A stretch of DNA of 64,000 nucleotides from JAICUY01 sp963716585 (GTDB lineage: Bacteria; Chloroflexota; Limnocylindria; QHBO01). The DNA lies in assembly GCA_963716585.1 (NCBI GenBank), contig CAVQTN010000002.1, positions 496,001 through 560,000 of the forward strand, read 5' to 3'. Under the pieces are notes generated by a model. The model saw only the letters and a list, made by a program, of their open reading frames with translations. It made no database searches and had not been told where the DNA came from. Both the position numbers and the translations under genes were made by a program. Positions 1-9,247 of the stretch are shown here, piece by piece (position 1 is the stretch's first letter; every line of letters starts with the position of its first letter).

Positions 1-510
<510 letters not shown>

Positions 511-876
511 GATTCTCCTCGTTCGTCCGTGGGGTTGGGTTCCATGGTACTCGCGAAGCGGAAAACGGCCCGGCGGTCGGGCGGGGCGGGGGTGGCTGGC
601 GAGTCGCCAGGTGACTCAAACGAGTGACAGGCGGGGGCTCACCTGCTGTTGAGTCTCGAGGTGACTGAAATCAGCGGGTTTGAGGGTGAGTGCCACTCAG
701 AACGGTCGTTTTCAGTCACCAGGGGACTGGAACGCAGGTGAGCCACGGGTTTCCGCTCGTTTCAGTCGTGTGGTGACTGAAAGCGGGCCTCCGCACCGGT
801 CAGTTGGCGCTCCGGGCCACGGCCGTGCTGTCTCAGCCGCCCTCTCATCTGGATGGCGCGGGTGGCATGAGAGCGC
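511..876. other. Intergenic region with palindrome cluster
   Basis: No convincing gene lies here; the short open frames have no ribosome binding site and no family resemblance. The main content is four related palindromes between 600 and 782, described separately. The mmsA promoter should also lie here, reading leftward, but I could not pick out a clear -35/-10 pair. Confidence 0.6.
600..782. repeat. Cluster of four related short palindromes (REP-like)
   Basis: Four variants of one palindrome stand in 183 bp: 600-619, 649-669, 710-732 and 760-782. The consensus is close to TTTCAGTCACCAGGTGACTGAAA, with either TGAGTC or TCAGTC arms. A fifth copy with nearly the same sequence lies at 40741-40761. 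The arms would form hairpins in either strand. The units are separated by 29-41 bp of unrelated sequence. This looks like a dispersed intergenic repeat family and not an operator of one gene, although a regulator binding site cannot be ruled out. Confidence 0.6.
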
Positions 877-1311
877 TCAACCGGAGTGGCGGTCGCTGGA
901 CGGCCGGAGCGCCATCGCGCTGGCGAGCGCAAGGCCGGAGTAGGCAATCGCCAACGACAGAGGAATGAGAAGGAGATACGGTTCGGGACCGTCCAGCCGG
1001 AACATCTTGGATCCGTAGTAGACCGTGAGCCACAGCCACCACGTCGCAAGGACCGAGCCAGTGATGACCGCGAACCAGAGGGCCAGGCGTGATCCAGCAA
1101 TGATCCCTACGACGAGGACGAGATGCGCGATGACGAGCCACGGCACCCATGGCCAAGGCGCCGAGTGATACGCATCCCAGAACCAACCGATGCCCGCATC
1201 GGGCATGTCATGAAGGTTCAACACCTCGAGGATCGATTCCGCGGCGCCTGCCACGAGCAGGAGCGCGGCCGCGACCACCCGCGACTGCCGAGGCTGAACC
1301 CGTACTGTCAT
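877..1311 (-). CDS. Hypothetical four-helix membrane protein
   Basis: I do not recognise this 144-residue protein. It has about four hydrophobic segments: roughly residues 12-30, 55-75, 78-100 and 112-135. The loops are short, with a Trp-rich stretch (WFWDAYHSAPWPWVPW) between the first two. No catalytic motif is visible. The start is ATG at 1309-1311 without a clear ribosome binding site. It stands alone between the palindrome cluster and the cystathionine synthase gene on the same strand. Confidence 0.6.
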   Translation of the reverse strand: MTVRVQPRQSRVVAAALLLVAGAAESILEVLNLHDMPDAGIGWFWDAYHSAPWPWVPWLVIAHLVLVVGIIAGSRLALWFAVITGSVLATWWLWLTVYYGSKMFRLDGPEPYLLLIPLSLAIAYSGLALASAMALRPSSDRHSG

Positions 1312-1358
1312 CAGCGCATGGTGCCACGGTGGGCGCCGATCGTCGCCGCGCCGCGCGA

Positions 1359-2450
1359 CTACTCGGGCCGCACGGCTCCCCGCCCCCGAACGACGATCTC
1401 CGCCGCGGTCGCCCCCCAGTCGTATGCGGCCACCGCCTCATCTGGTGCCAGCAGGCCCTGGGCCCGCAGCCAGTCGTCGTTGTACAGCTTCCCGATGTAG
1501 TTGCGCCCCGAATCCGGCAGCAGCACCACGAACAGCGCATGCCGGTCGTCGATGCCACGCGCGACCTGGAGCGCCGCCCACAGGGCGGTGCCGCACGACT
1601 CCCCCATCAGGATTCCCTCGCGTGCCGTGGCCCAGCGCGCCGTCAGCATCGAGTCCCGATCGCCGACGCGGACGACGAGATCGCAGGCCTGCACATCGTA
1701 GGTCGAAGGCCAGAAGTCCTCGCCGATCCCCTCGGTCAGGTACGAGCGCGGCGTGTCGCCGGAGTAGACCGATCCGGCCGGGTCTGCCCCGACGATCACC
1801 ACGGAGCTCGACTGCTCGCGGAGGTAGCGTGCGACGCCCGAGATCGTGCCCCCGGTGCCGATCGACGCCACGACGTGCGTGAGCCGGCCGCCGGTGGCCG
1901 ACCAGATCTCGGGGCCGGTGGTCGCATGGTGCGCCGCGGGGTTCGCCGGGTTCGCGTACTGGTCGGGCTTCCATGCGCCCGGCGTCTCGCGCGCGAGGCG
2001 ATCCGACACGGCGTAATACGACTGCGGATCGTCGGGCGCGACGTCGCTGGGGCACACGATCACTTCGGCGCCGTAGGCGCGCAGCAGCGCGCGTTTCTCC
2101 TCCGACTGTTTGTCGGCCATCACGAAGATGCAGCGATAGCCCTTGACCGCGGCCGCCATGGCCAGGCCGACCCCGGTGTTGCCGCTCGTCGGCTCGACGA
2201 TCACCCCGCCCGGCTGCAGCAGCCCGGCGGCCTCGGCGGCCTCGATCATCGGCAGTGCGATCCGGTCCTTGACCGATCCACCCGGGTTCATCGATTCGAG
2301 CTTGCCGACGATGCGAGGTGCCACGTCAGCGGCCAGGCGGTCGAGGGCGATCAGCGGCGTGCCGCCGATCGCCGCGGTGATATCGGTCAGGATCTCCGGG
2401 CGCTCAGCCAGGTTGTGGCTCCGGGGAGGTCGAGTGCGGCGCCCCCGCAT
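1359..2450 (-). CDS. cbs: Cystathionine beta-synthase, catalytic core only
   Basis: This is a PLP fold-type II enzyme that should condense serine (or O-acetylserine) with homocysteine or sulfide. The Schiff-base lysine is K61 in NPGGSVKDR. The substrate loop is PTSGNTG and the phosphate-binding loop is GTGGTISG. The C-terminal segment SGRNYIGKLYNDDWLRAQG is typical of cystathionine beta-synthase and less so of CysK or CysM. The protein stops about 35 residues later, so the regulatory pair of CBS (Bateman) domains is absent. I place the start at ATG 2448-2450, which overlaps the end of lgt by 47 bp; an upstream in-frame ATG at 2477 is also possible. A second, clearly CysM-like paralogue lies at 18544-19509. 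Confidence 0.85.
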   Translation of the reverse strand: MRGRRTRPPRSHNLAERPEILTDITAAIGGTPLIALDRLAADVAPRIVGKLESMNPGGSVKDRIALPMIEAAEAAGLLQPGGVIVEPTSGNTGVGLAMAAAVKGYRCIFVMADKQSEEKRALLRAYGAEVIVCPSDVAPDDPQSYYAVSDRLARETPGAWKPDQYANPANPAAHHATTGPEIWSATGGRLTHVVASIGTGGTISGVARYLREQSSSVVIVGADPAGSVYSGDTPRSYLTEGIGEDFWPSTYDVQACDLVVRVGDRDSMLTARWATAREGILMGESCGTALWAALQVARGIDDRHALFVVLLPDSGRNYIGKLYNDDWLRAQGLLAPDEAVAAYDWGATAAEIVVRGRGAVRPE

Positions 2451-3306
2451 CGGTCTGGTCAGGCTGCATCCAGGCACCGGGCGTGCCCCAGTGCTTGACG
2501 TGGCGCAGGATCAGGAATCCGGCAGCCAGCAGGATGCCGATGATGCCGATCCAGATCGCGGTCGGGACACCCAGGATCAGCCAGTTGTTGACGCGCAGAG
2601 TCTCGAGGGCCGAGCGGACCGCTCCGTACCAGATGATGTACATCAGCGCGATGTCGCCGTCGTACAGCTTCTTCGCGAACCGATGCGCCACCCACAGCAG
2701 CACGACCATGCCGATCAGGTTGAGGATCGCCTCGTAGGCGAACAGCGGTGTGAAGCGCGTGGTGGCGACCGGAAAGCTGATGGGATCCCATGGCGTGCCG
2801 GCGCGGTGGAGCGCGTCGATGGGAATGCCCCACGGGAGCGTGGTGGGCGGTCCGTAGAGCTCCTGGTTGACGAAGTTTCCAAGGCGACCGATGGCCTGGC
2901 CGAGCAGCAGGGCGGGCGCGAAGATATCGAGCCACCTGGCCGTGCTGAGGTGGTTCCAACGGCAGTACAGCCAGATCCCGAAGGCGCCTCCCGCGACCGC
3001 CCCCGGGATGCCGATGCCTCCGAGCCACACCTGCGGAATCAGGTCGAGGTGCTCCGAGTAGTAGCCCCACATGTGGATGACGTGGTATGCGCGGGCGGCG
3101 ATCACGCTGGTCACGATGACAAGCAGCAGCATCGACCATCCCTGCTCCGGGTCCTCGCCTCGGCGGCGCGCCTCGCGGGTGCCGAGCAGACCGGCAACCA
3201 GCACGGCGACGGCAATGATGATGCCGTACCAGTGGACCTCGAGCGGTCCGAGCCGGAAGGCGATGGGGTCAATCACGCGGCCGATGATACCTCCGCTCTC
3301 CGCCAT
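2404..3306 (-). CDS. lgt: Prolipoprotein diacylglyceryl transferase
   Basis: Lgt moves diacylglycerol from phosphatidylglycerol to the lipobox cysteine of prolipoproteins at the membrane. This 300-residue protein has seven or so hydrophobic segments, the early HWYG motif and the signature GRLGNFVNQELYG with the conserved Arg, Asn and Glu. Late in the protein, YGAVRSALETLR carries the second conserved arginine. I chose ATG 3304-3306 because FRLGPLEVHWYG follows at the usual distance; the upstream in-frame extension is unlike the family. Several predicted lipoproteins in this window are its likely substrates. The 3' end overlaps the cystathionine synthase gene, so the two are probably co-transcribed. 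Confidence 0.92.
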   Translation of the reverse strand: MAESGGIIGRVIDPIAFRLGPLEVHWYGIIIAVAVLVAGLLGTREARRRGEDPEQGWSMLLLVIVTSVIAARAYHVIHMWGYYSEHLDLIPQVWLGGIGIPGAVAGGAFGIWLYCRWNHLSTARWLDIFAPALLLGQAIGRLGNFVNQELYGPPTTLPWGIPIDALHRAGTPWDPISFPVATTRFTPLFAYEAILNLIGMVVLLWVAHRFAKKLYDGDIALMYIIWYGAVRSALETLRVNNWLILGVPTAIWIGIIGILLAAGFLILRHVKHWGTPGAWMQPDQTDAGAPHSTSPEPQPG

Positions 3307-3446
3307 CGTCCGGATACCCACCCGCTCGTTGGCGCAGCGCCGACCTGGCACCCAATGGTGTGGGCCCGCAGCATGTGCGCCTGATCGACACGCGTATCAT
3401 CGGTCGGCACGTGCGTGGGGGAGCGCGACGGCTGCGGAGGCGAGCG

Positions 3447-4271
3447 ATGGTTACGGTCCTTGCGCGCATCGGACCCGTCACCGTCTACACGCATGATCTT
3501 TTCACCTTCGCGGGTTTCGCCGCCGGACTGGCTGTCTACTACCGCGCGTTGCGGCGCGACGCCGTGCTCGACAGCCGGATCGTGCTCGTCAGCGTCGCCG
3601 CGCTGCTCGGCGGAGCGCTCGGCGCCCGGCTGATTACCAGCTGGGAGATCCTCGACGACATCAACCGGGCCGGGCTGCCACTGACCTACGTGCTGACCCA
3701 TGGCCCGCGCAGCATCCTCGGCGGCCTCGTCGGGGGCTACGCCGCGATCTGGCTCTCCAAGCGTGCGCTCGGCTACACGTCGTCGACTGGCGACTACTAT
3801 GCGGCCGCCATCCCGCTGGCCCTGGCCATCGGCCGCATCGGCTGCTTCCTCTCGGAGCTGCCGCTCGGGACGCCCACGAGCCTGCCGTGGGGCATGACGG
3901 TCTCGCCCGAGGCTGCCGCCGCCTTCCCGCGCTGTCCCGGCTGCAATGGACCGATGCACCCCAGCATGCTGTACGAGATCGGCTTCCAGCTCGGCGCCTT
4001 TGCCCTGATCACGAGCCGCGGAACGCTGCTCCCCGTTCGCGGCGACACGCTCAAGCTCTACCTGCTGGCCTACGGCATCTTCCGCTTCGGCGTCGAGTTC
4101 GTGCGAGGCAACGAGGTGCAGGCGCTGGGGCTGACCGGGCCGCAGCTCGTGCTCATCCCGCTCACCGCGCTGCTCGTCATCCACTTCATCCGCCAGCTGC
4201 GCAGGGGCGTCTACCGCGGTCCCGTGCCGTCAGGCGCAGCGACCGCTGGCTACGAGGAGGTCTTCCCATGA
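3447..4271 (+). CDS. Lgt-like membrane transferase (divergent paralogue)
   Basis: This 274-residue membrane protein belongs to the Lgt superfamily but differs from the standard lgt next to it. The signature region reads GRIGCFLSELPLG, so the conserved Asn of GRxGN is a cysteine. HPSMLYE and YGIFRFGVEFVR are kept, as is a His before the GG pair (HGPRSILGG). A CPGC pair precedes HPSMLYE. The start is ATG 3447; an upstream extension is open but unlike the family. It is transcribed away from lgt and ends ATGA-overlapped with the next gene. In this context it may transfer a lipid group to something other than a prolipoprotein; that is inference. Confidence 0.75.
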   Translation: MVTVLARIGPVTVYTHDLFTFAGFAAGLAVYYRALRRDAVLDSRIVLVSVAALLGGALGARLITSWEILDDINRAGLPLTYVLTHGPRSILGGLVGGYAAIWLSKRALGYTSSTGDYYAAAIPLALAIGRIGCFLSELPLGTPTSLPWGMTVSPEAAAAFPRCPGCNGPMHPSMLYEIGFQLGAFALITSRGTLLPVRGDTLKLYLLAYGIFRFGVEFVRGNEVQALGLTGPQLVLIPLTALLVIHFIRQLRRGVYRGPVPSGAATAGYEEVFP

Positions 4272-5113
4272 ATCCCGAGATCAAACGGTTCCTCGACGAG
4301 CACGGCGCCACCTACACGCCGGACGCTCTGCGGACTGCGCTCATCCAGGCCGGCCACGATCCCTCCGAGGTCGATTCCGCGCTCACCGACTGGCGCGCCG
4401 GCCCAGTCGCCCCGAACAAGCGGACCGAGTTCCGGCGCTGGGCGATCGGGCTTCATATCTGCGCGCTCGTCGCGATGGCGATCCTCGTCGTGGTTCTCAA
4501 CGGGATCGAGTCGGCGGGGGTCGTGCCGATCGCCGCCCTGGTGCTTGCCCTCTTCCTGTTGGTGGGCTGGGCGATTTCGGGGCTCATCGGCCGCTGGTTG
4601 CTTCCGCGCACCGGGCTGATGGTCGCGCTGATTGCGCCGGCCGTGTCGGCGCTTCTCCTCGGTGGCACGTGCGTGGCGATCATGAACGGGCTGACGCCGC
4701 CGGCGCCTCGCCCGGGGTCGCTGCAGCTGCGGATCGACCCACCCAGCGCCTTCCAGGGGTCGAGCGATGCGCAATGCTTCCTTGGTGATTCGAATCAGGT
4801 GACCGTCACCGCCGAGCAGACGGGCACGCTCGGCGGTCAGCCAGTTGCCATCAACCTGATGACGTTCGGCGACGCGCAAACGCCTGGGACGCCGAGCGCG
4901 TCGCTCGTCATCTCGATCGGCGAGGGCTCCGAGACCACGCCCCCTCGCAGCTACTCGAGCACAGACGATCGACAACTGGATATGACGGTCTCGGCCGACG
5001 GTCTGAGCGGCGAGATGCGCTTCGAACGGCTGCCCAGCGACATCGCCGAACGTGCGCCGAACGAACCGGCCGTCGACCCGATCTCGGGCACGGTCACGTG
5101 GCAGTGCAGATAG
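4269..5113 (+). CDS. Hypothetical membrane protein with exported C-terminal domain
   Basis: I do not recognise this 281-residue protein. Residues 1-45 form a short charged helical region (EIKRFLDEHGATYTPDALRTAL) that looks like a small UBA-like or SHOCT-like helical hairpin. Three hydrophobic segments follow (about 60-80, 84-107 and 113-140). A Pro-rich linker then leads to a 130-residue soluble domain that is probably outside the cell and holds cysteines near its two ends. The start overlaps the stop of the Lgt-like gene by ATGA, and the radical SAM gene begins 11 bp after its end, so the three form one transcription unit. Confidence 0.65.
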
Positions 5114-5123
5114 GAAATTCACC

Positions 5124-6680
5124 ATGACTGCCGCTCTTCCGCTTCGTTCCTACACCCCGCTGCGCATGGTCCTCACCGTCTGCGGCCGATGCTTCAGCGA
5201 GGATCCCGACCGCGAGGTCGACTACGCCACCGACATCCTGCAGGGCAACCTCGTCGCGCAGGACGGATCGGTCTACCTGCGGCGACATTGCCGGAGGGGC
5301 CATGGCGAGGTCGTCAGCCTGTACGACGAGGACCACGCGCTGTGGGAGTACCTGCAGCAGTGGCGCGTACCGACCCGCCAGATCATCGAGGACACGCCGG
5401 ACAACGTGATGCCCATCCCCATGGGCTACGCCAACGGGCTGGGACGGCTGCAGACCCAGCATTCGTGCATCCTGCTGCTCGACGTCACCGAGCACTGCAA
5501 CCTCAACTGCCCCACCTGCTTCGCCGCGTCGGGCACGAACGTCGGCCGATACGCTCGCCTGCCGCACATCCTGCGCACGCTCGACGCCTCCATCGAGCGC
5601 GAGGGCGGCAGGATCGACGTGCTGATGCTGTCCGGCGGAGAGCCGACCGTGCACCCGGAGATCGTCGAGATCATCCGCGCCGCCGTGGAGCGCAAGGTCA
5701 CGCGCGTGCTGCTCAACACGAACGGGATTCGGATCGCGCGTGACGACCGCTTCCTGCAGGCGCTCCACGACCTGCGCGACCGGGTCGAGGTCTACCTCCA
5801 GTTCGACGGCTTCGAGCTCGCGACGCATCTCTACCACCGCGGCGAGGATCTGCGCGCCATGAAGACCGAGGCCATCCGGCGGCTCACCGATGCGCGCATC
5901 TTCACCACCCTGACCATGGTCGTCGCGCAGGGGGTGAATGATCACGAGATTGGTGCCGTCGCCAACTTTGCGTTCGACACCGACTACATCGCCGGCGTGG
6001 CCTTTCAGCCGGTCTTCGGCTCAGGCCGCGCGAACCCCATCGACCCGATGCACCGCATGACGACGACTGGGGTCCTGAAGCGGCTCGCCCCGCAGACCGG
6101 CGGCCGCGCCGCTGCCGATGACTTCATCGCGCTGCCGTGCAGCCATCCAGATTGCTGCGCGATCACCTACTTCGTGCGGGAGGATTCCGGGACGTATCGG
6201 TCCATTCCAAAGCTGGTGGGGACGGACCGGCTGAAGGCGAATCTGTCGGTGGTCGGCAACCGGATCGCGGCCGACGACGAGCTGTGGGATTCGCTGATCG
6301 GCATGATGAGCGAGACCACCACCATCAGCCGTCCGGAGCTGGTCGACTACCTGCTGAACATCTGCGAGGCGTGCGACATCGGCGTGGGAGGGTTCATCAA
6401 GGATCTCGGGGCCATGGTGTTCAAGGGCGAGCATGCCGCTGAGCTGGTGGCCAAGCGCACAAAGCGACTCAGCGTCAAGTCGTTCATGGATGCCTGGACC
6501 ATGAACATCGAGCGCCTGCAGCAGTGCTGCGTGCACGTCGGATCGACCGACGGCGAGACCGATCCGGTCCGCATCCCCTTCTGCGCCCGGCAGCTCTTCG
6601 GGAACCTGCGGCGCCGGACCTCGGTTGGGCAGGTTCCGGCACGGCAGCTGGTGGAGCTCGACGGACTGGTCCGCTCATGA
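5124..6680 (+). CDS. Tes-like radical SAM enzyme
   Basis: This 518-residue protein carries the radical SAM cluster motif CNLNCPTC (C125, C129, C132), followed by the glycine-rich LSGGEPTVHPEI segment. An N-terminal cysteine/histidine region (C20, C23, C56, H60) resembles a zinc or rubredoxin-like module. The C-terminal half has several more cysteines (PDCC, ICEACDIG, QQCC), which suggests further metal clusters. The architecture matches the MJ0619/Tes group, whose archaeal members join two lipid tails into tetraethers and which has bacterial homologues. A lipid substrate fits the neighbours (Lgt-like protein, PlsC) but is not proven. The start ATG 5124 has AGGA upstream. The stop overlaps the next start by ATGA. 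Confidence 0.8.
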   Translation: MTAALPLRSYTPLRMVLTVCGRCFSEDPDREVDYATDILQGNLVAQDGSVYLRRHCRRGHGEVVSLYDEDHALWEYLQQWRVPTRQIIEDTPDNVMPIPMGYANGLGRLQTQHSCILLLDVTEHCNLNCPTCFAASGTNVGRYARLPHILRTLDASIEREGGRIDVLMLSGGEPTVHPEIVEIIRAAVERKVTRVLLNTNGIRIARDDRFLQALHDLRDRVEVYLQFDGFELATHLYHRGEDLRAMKTEAIRRLTDARIFTTLTMVVAQGVNDHEIGAVANFAFDTDYIAGVAFQPVFGSGRANPIDPMHRMTTTGVLKRLAPQTGGRAAADDFIALPCSHPDCCAITYFVREDSGTYRSIPKLVGTDRLKANLSVVGNRIAADDELWDSLIGMMSETTTISRPELVDYLLNICEACDIGVGGFIKDLGAMVFKGEHAAELVAKRTKRLSVKSFMDAWTMNIERLQQCCVHVGSTDGETDPVRIPFCARQLFGNLRRRTSVGQVPARQLVELDGLVRS

Positions 6681-7009
6681 GCACCCTGGCCGATGCGCCG
6701 GCGACCGATCCGGTCCGCACCTGGCTGGCGGCTCGACCGCCGCTGACGCGGGCACAGAAGTACGACCGCCTGGCCTTCACGTTCTGCAAGATGGGAACTG
6801 TCGGATTGATCGCGTGGCTGCTGACACCGCCGGTCTTCGTGCTGATCGTCGCGGTCGTGGCGATCGTGCTGTACGGCAAGGCGGTGGCGCTGGGCATCAC
6901 CCGCTCGCAGTGCATCCTGCGGCGGCCCTTGCTGATCATGGGTTTCTGGGCGGCCGTTGCGGCTGCCGACGGCACCTGGCTCGTGCTCTCCGTCTCGAGA
7001 GCGACGTGA
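6677..7009 (+). CDS. Small membrane protein of the lipid cluster
   Basis: This 110-residue protein has no family I can name. After a polar N-terminus with the segment PPLTRAQKYDRLAF it has two hydrophobic stretches close together (about residues 39-67) and one more near 86-105, so it should sit in the membrane as a two- or three-helix protein. ATG 6677 overlaps the stop of the radical SAM gene. Its own stop is overlapped by the GTG of the MFS gene, so it is translationally coupled on both sides and probably acts with them. Confidence 0.7.
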   Translation: MSTLADAPATDPVRTWLAARPPLTRAQKYDRLAFTFCKMGTVGLIAWLLTPPVFVLIVAVVAIVLYGKAVALGITRSQCILRRPLLIMGFWAAVAAADGTWLVLSVSRAT

Positions 7010-8349
7010 ACGTCGTCCCGCCGGATCGCGACGAGCTCGGCCGGCCGACGGCCCGGCTGAGCTGGCCCGACCTGCTGTCGGTGAGCGCCTACTGGCTGGC
7101 GATCACGACCCTGATGGGCGCGCTGAGCGTCATCATCATTCCGCGTTTCGTGGAGGCAGTCGTCGGACCGTCATCCGAGCCGCTGGCGGCACCGGCGGGG
7201 GCGCTGCTGACGATCCCCGGCGTCCTCATCGCGATCCTGGTGCAGCCAACGGTCGGGGCCATCTCCGACCATACGCGGACCCGGATCGGGCGTCGCAAGC
7301 CGTACATCCTTGCCGGGACGCTGCTCGACATGGTCTTCCTGGCCTTCGCAGCATGGGCCTTCCTGGCCGGCAGCTACTGGCTGTTCATGGCTGCGGTGGT
7401 GCTGCTCCAGTTCAGCAGCAACTTCGCCCAGGGTCCCTACCAGGGCTACGTACCGGATCTCGTGCCCACCCGACAGGTCGGCGTGGCGTCGGGCCTGCTC
7501 GGCGCGGCGCAGATGGCGGGGCAGCTCGGTGGGCCTGCCCTGGCGACCCTCTTCCTGGTCGTGCTCGACTTCCCGATCGGGATCTTCGTGGCGGTGGCCC
7601 TGATCGAGCTCACGACCATGCTGATCACCGTGCTCCGCGTTCCGGACCGCTCCGGGCCGGCGACGGAGCTCAGCCTCACGCAGCGCGCCCGGGCAGCATG
7701 GGGCACGGACATCCTCGGCGAGCGCGACTTCGTCTGGCTGCTGGTCAGCCGCCTCTTCGTGCTCATCGGGCTCACGACCCTGCTGCCGTTCGGCGTGTTC
7801 TACATCCAGAACGCGCTGGGCATGGGCGCCGATGCCGCGGCGACCGCCGTGAATCCGCTGCTGGGCATCCTGCTGCTGGCCGCGCTGACCACCTCGGTGC
7901 CGGGGGGCAGGGTCTCGACTCGCATCGGTCGCAAGCCGGTGATCTTCGCGGCCGTCGCCAGCGGTGCGCTCTCGGCCGCGCTCATGGCCATCGTGCCGTC
8001 ATACGGCCTGCTGCTGGTCGCGATCGTCCCGCTGGGTGTCTGCCTGGGCGTCTTCCTGGCGGTCGACTGGGCGCTGATGACCGACATCATCCCCAAGGCC
8101 GAGTCGGGGCGCTACATGGGCATCAGCAACGTGGTGACCGCCGGCTCTGGCCTGCTGGCCAACGCCAGCGGTGCCCTCCTGGCGGCCGGGGTGATCGTGG
8201 TCACCGGCAGCGCCAACCTCGGCTACCGCTCGATCATGCTGCTGATGATCGTCGAGTTCGCGATCGGCGCCTGGGCGTTGACCCATGTCCACGAGCCAGG
8301 CCGCGACCACGCGGCGCGGCTCGCGAGGTCGCCGGCTGCGACGCCATGA
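7006..8349 (+). CDS. MFS/GPH-type transporter
   Basis: This 447-residue carrier has about twelve hydrophobic helices. The loop after helix 2 reads SDHTRTRIGRRKPYIL, close to the form found in the glycoside-pentoside-hexuronide and sucrose-transporter branches of the major facilitator superfamily. A second, related loop, RVSTRIGRKPVIF, starts the second half. The start is GTG 7006, which overlaps the stop of the small membrane gene by GTGA. Substrate cannot be read from sequence. It lies between a Tes-like radical SAM gene and a PlsC gene, so a lipid or lipid head group is possible, but a sugar is equally plausible from the family. Confidence 0.8.
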   Translation: MNVVPPDRDELGRPTARLSWPDLLSVSAYWLAITTLMGALSVIIIPRFVEAVVGPSSEPLAAPAGALLTIPGVLIAILVQPTVGAISDHTRTRIGRRKPYILAGTLLDMVFLAFAAWAFLAGSYWLFMAAVVLLQFSSNFAQGPYQGYVPDLVPTRQVGVASGLLGAAQMAGQLGGPALATLFLVVLDFPIGIFVAVALIELTTMLITVLRVPDRSGPATELSLTQRARAAWGTDILGERDFVWLLVSRLFVLIGLTTLLPFGVFYIQNALGMGADAAATAVNPLLGILLLAALTTSVPGGRVSTRIGRKPVIFAAVASGALSAALMAIVPSYGLLLVAIVPLGVCLGVFLAVDWALMTDIIPKAESGRYMGISNVVTAGSGLLANASGALLAAGVIVVTGSANLGYRSIMLLMIVEFAIGAWALTHVHEPGRDHAARLARSPAATP

Positions 8350-9077
8350 CCGCCGATCGCTCCAGGCGAACCGGCCCGCGCGAGCTGAGCGTCCGGGTGA
8401 CCTGGCGTTACCGGCTGATGTGGTCGATCAATCGGCTGCTGGTGCGCAGCCTGTTCAGCGTGCGAGCACAGGGCCTCGGGCAGTGGCCCAACCCCCCGTT
8501 CCAGCTCGTTGCCAACCACCACAACGGATTCGACCCGCTGCTCGTGATGTCCGTGGCGCCGCTCGAGCCGCGGATCACCTGGTTCGGGCCCCGAGAGGCC
8601 GACTTCAGCCGAGGCTTCAAGAACCGCGTCATGCGCTTCTTCGGCGGCGTGATCCCCTACAGCCCGACCGGGACGACGCTGACCTCCGCCGTCCGCGCCG
8701 TCCGGCGCGTGTTCGAGGCCGATGGCGTGCTCGGCATCTTCCCCGAGGGCCGCGTTGGCTTCCGCGAGAGCGAGCTGCTGCCGCTCGAGGAGGGTGCGGT
8801 CGCCTTTGCCAGCGCGTCGGGCGTGCCGATCCTGCCGTGCGCCATCGTCGGCAGCACACGGCTCTGGTTTCGGCGCCGGATCCTCGTCCGCTTCGGTGAG
8901 CCGATTCCCACCGCCGGGCTGCGCGGGCGCGCCGACCGCCAGGCGCTGGAGGAACGCGTGCGGCTGACGATTGCCGCACTGCTGCCTGCTTCCGAGCCGC
9001 CGATGCCCCGCTTCCGGCCGCTTTCTTTCCTCACCGACGTGCTCAACGGTGCCGACGACATCGCGCAACGGCCCTGA
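8346..9077 (+). CDS. plsC: 1-acyl-sn-glycerol-3-phosphate acyltransferase family protein
   Basis: PlsC-type enzymes add the second acyl chain to lysophosphatidic acid at the membrane face. The 243-residue protein keeps the four acyltransferase blocks: the HX4D catalytic pair in NHHNGFDP, the RVMRFFGGVIPYSP segment, the phosphate-binding FPEGRVG and the VPILPCAIVG block. The start ATG 8346 overlaps the previous stop. It closes the five-gene coupled run that starts with the Lgt-like gene, and it is the strongest hint that this run concerns glycerolipids. Confidence 0.85.
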   Translation: MTADRSRRTGPRELSVRVTWRYRLMWSINRLLVRSLFSVRAQGLGQWPNPPFQLVANHHNGFDPLLVMSVAPLEPRITWFGPREADFSRGFKNRVMRFFGGVIPYSPTGTTLTSAVRAVRRVFEADGVLGIFPEGRVGFRESELLPLEEGAVAFASASGVPILPCAIVGSTRLWFRRRILVRFGEPIPTAGLRGRADRQALEERVRLTIAALLPASEPPMPRFRPLSFLTDVLNGADDIAQRP

Positions 9078-9247
9078 CCGTGTCGTGGGCCGCGGCTGAC
9101 TTGGAACGCCAAATGAGTCCACACAGCCTATCGTTTCTCATTGACATGAACGGGCCTTGTGGTGAATCGAGACCCAGCCACACCGGCGAACAGAACCCGA
9201 CCGCCGACCGCCGTGTTGGTGTCCGTTCGTCTCGATTCAGGGCCGTG

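Noticed and set aside
1149..2498. 449-codon open frame antisense to the cystathionine synthase gene
   Set aside because: Composition is Arg/Ala/His-rich and it mirrors the real gene; such antisense frames are expected at this GC content.
6957..9077. 706-codon plus-strand frame over the MFS and PlsC genes
   Set aside because: It uses the wrong frame for the MFS gene; only its last part is real, as plsC from 8346.
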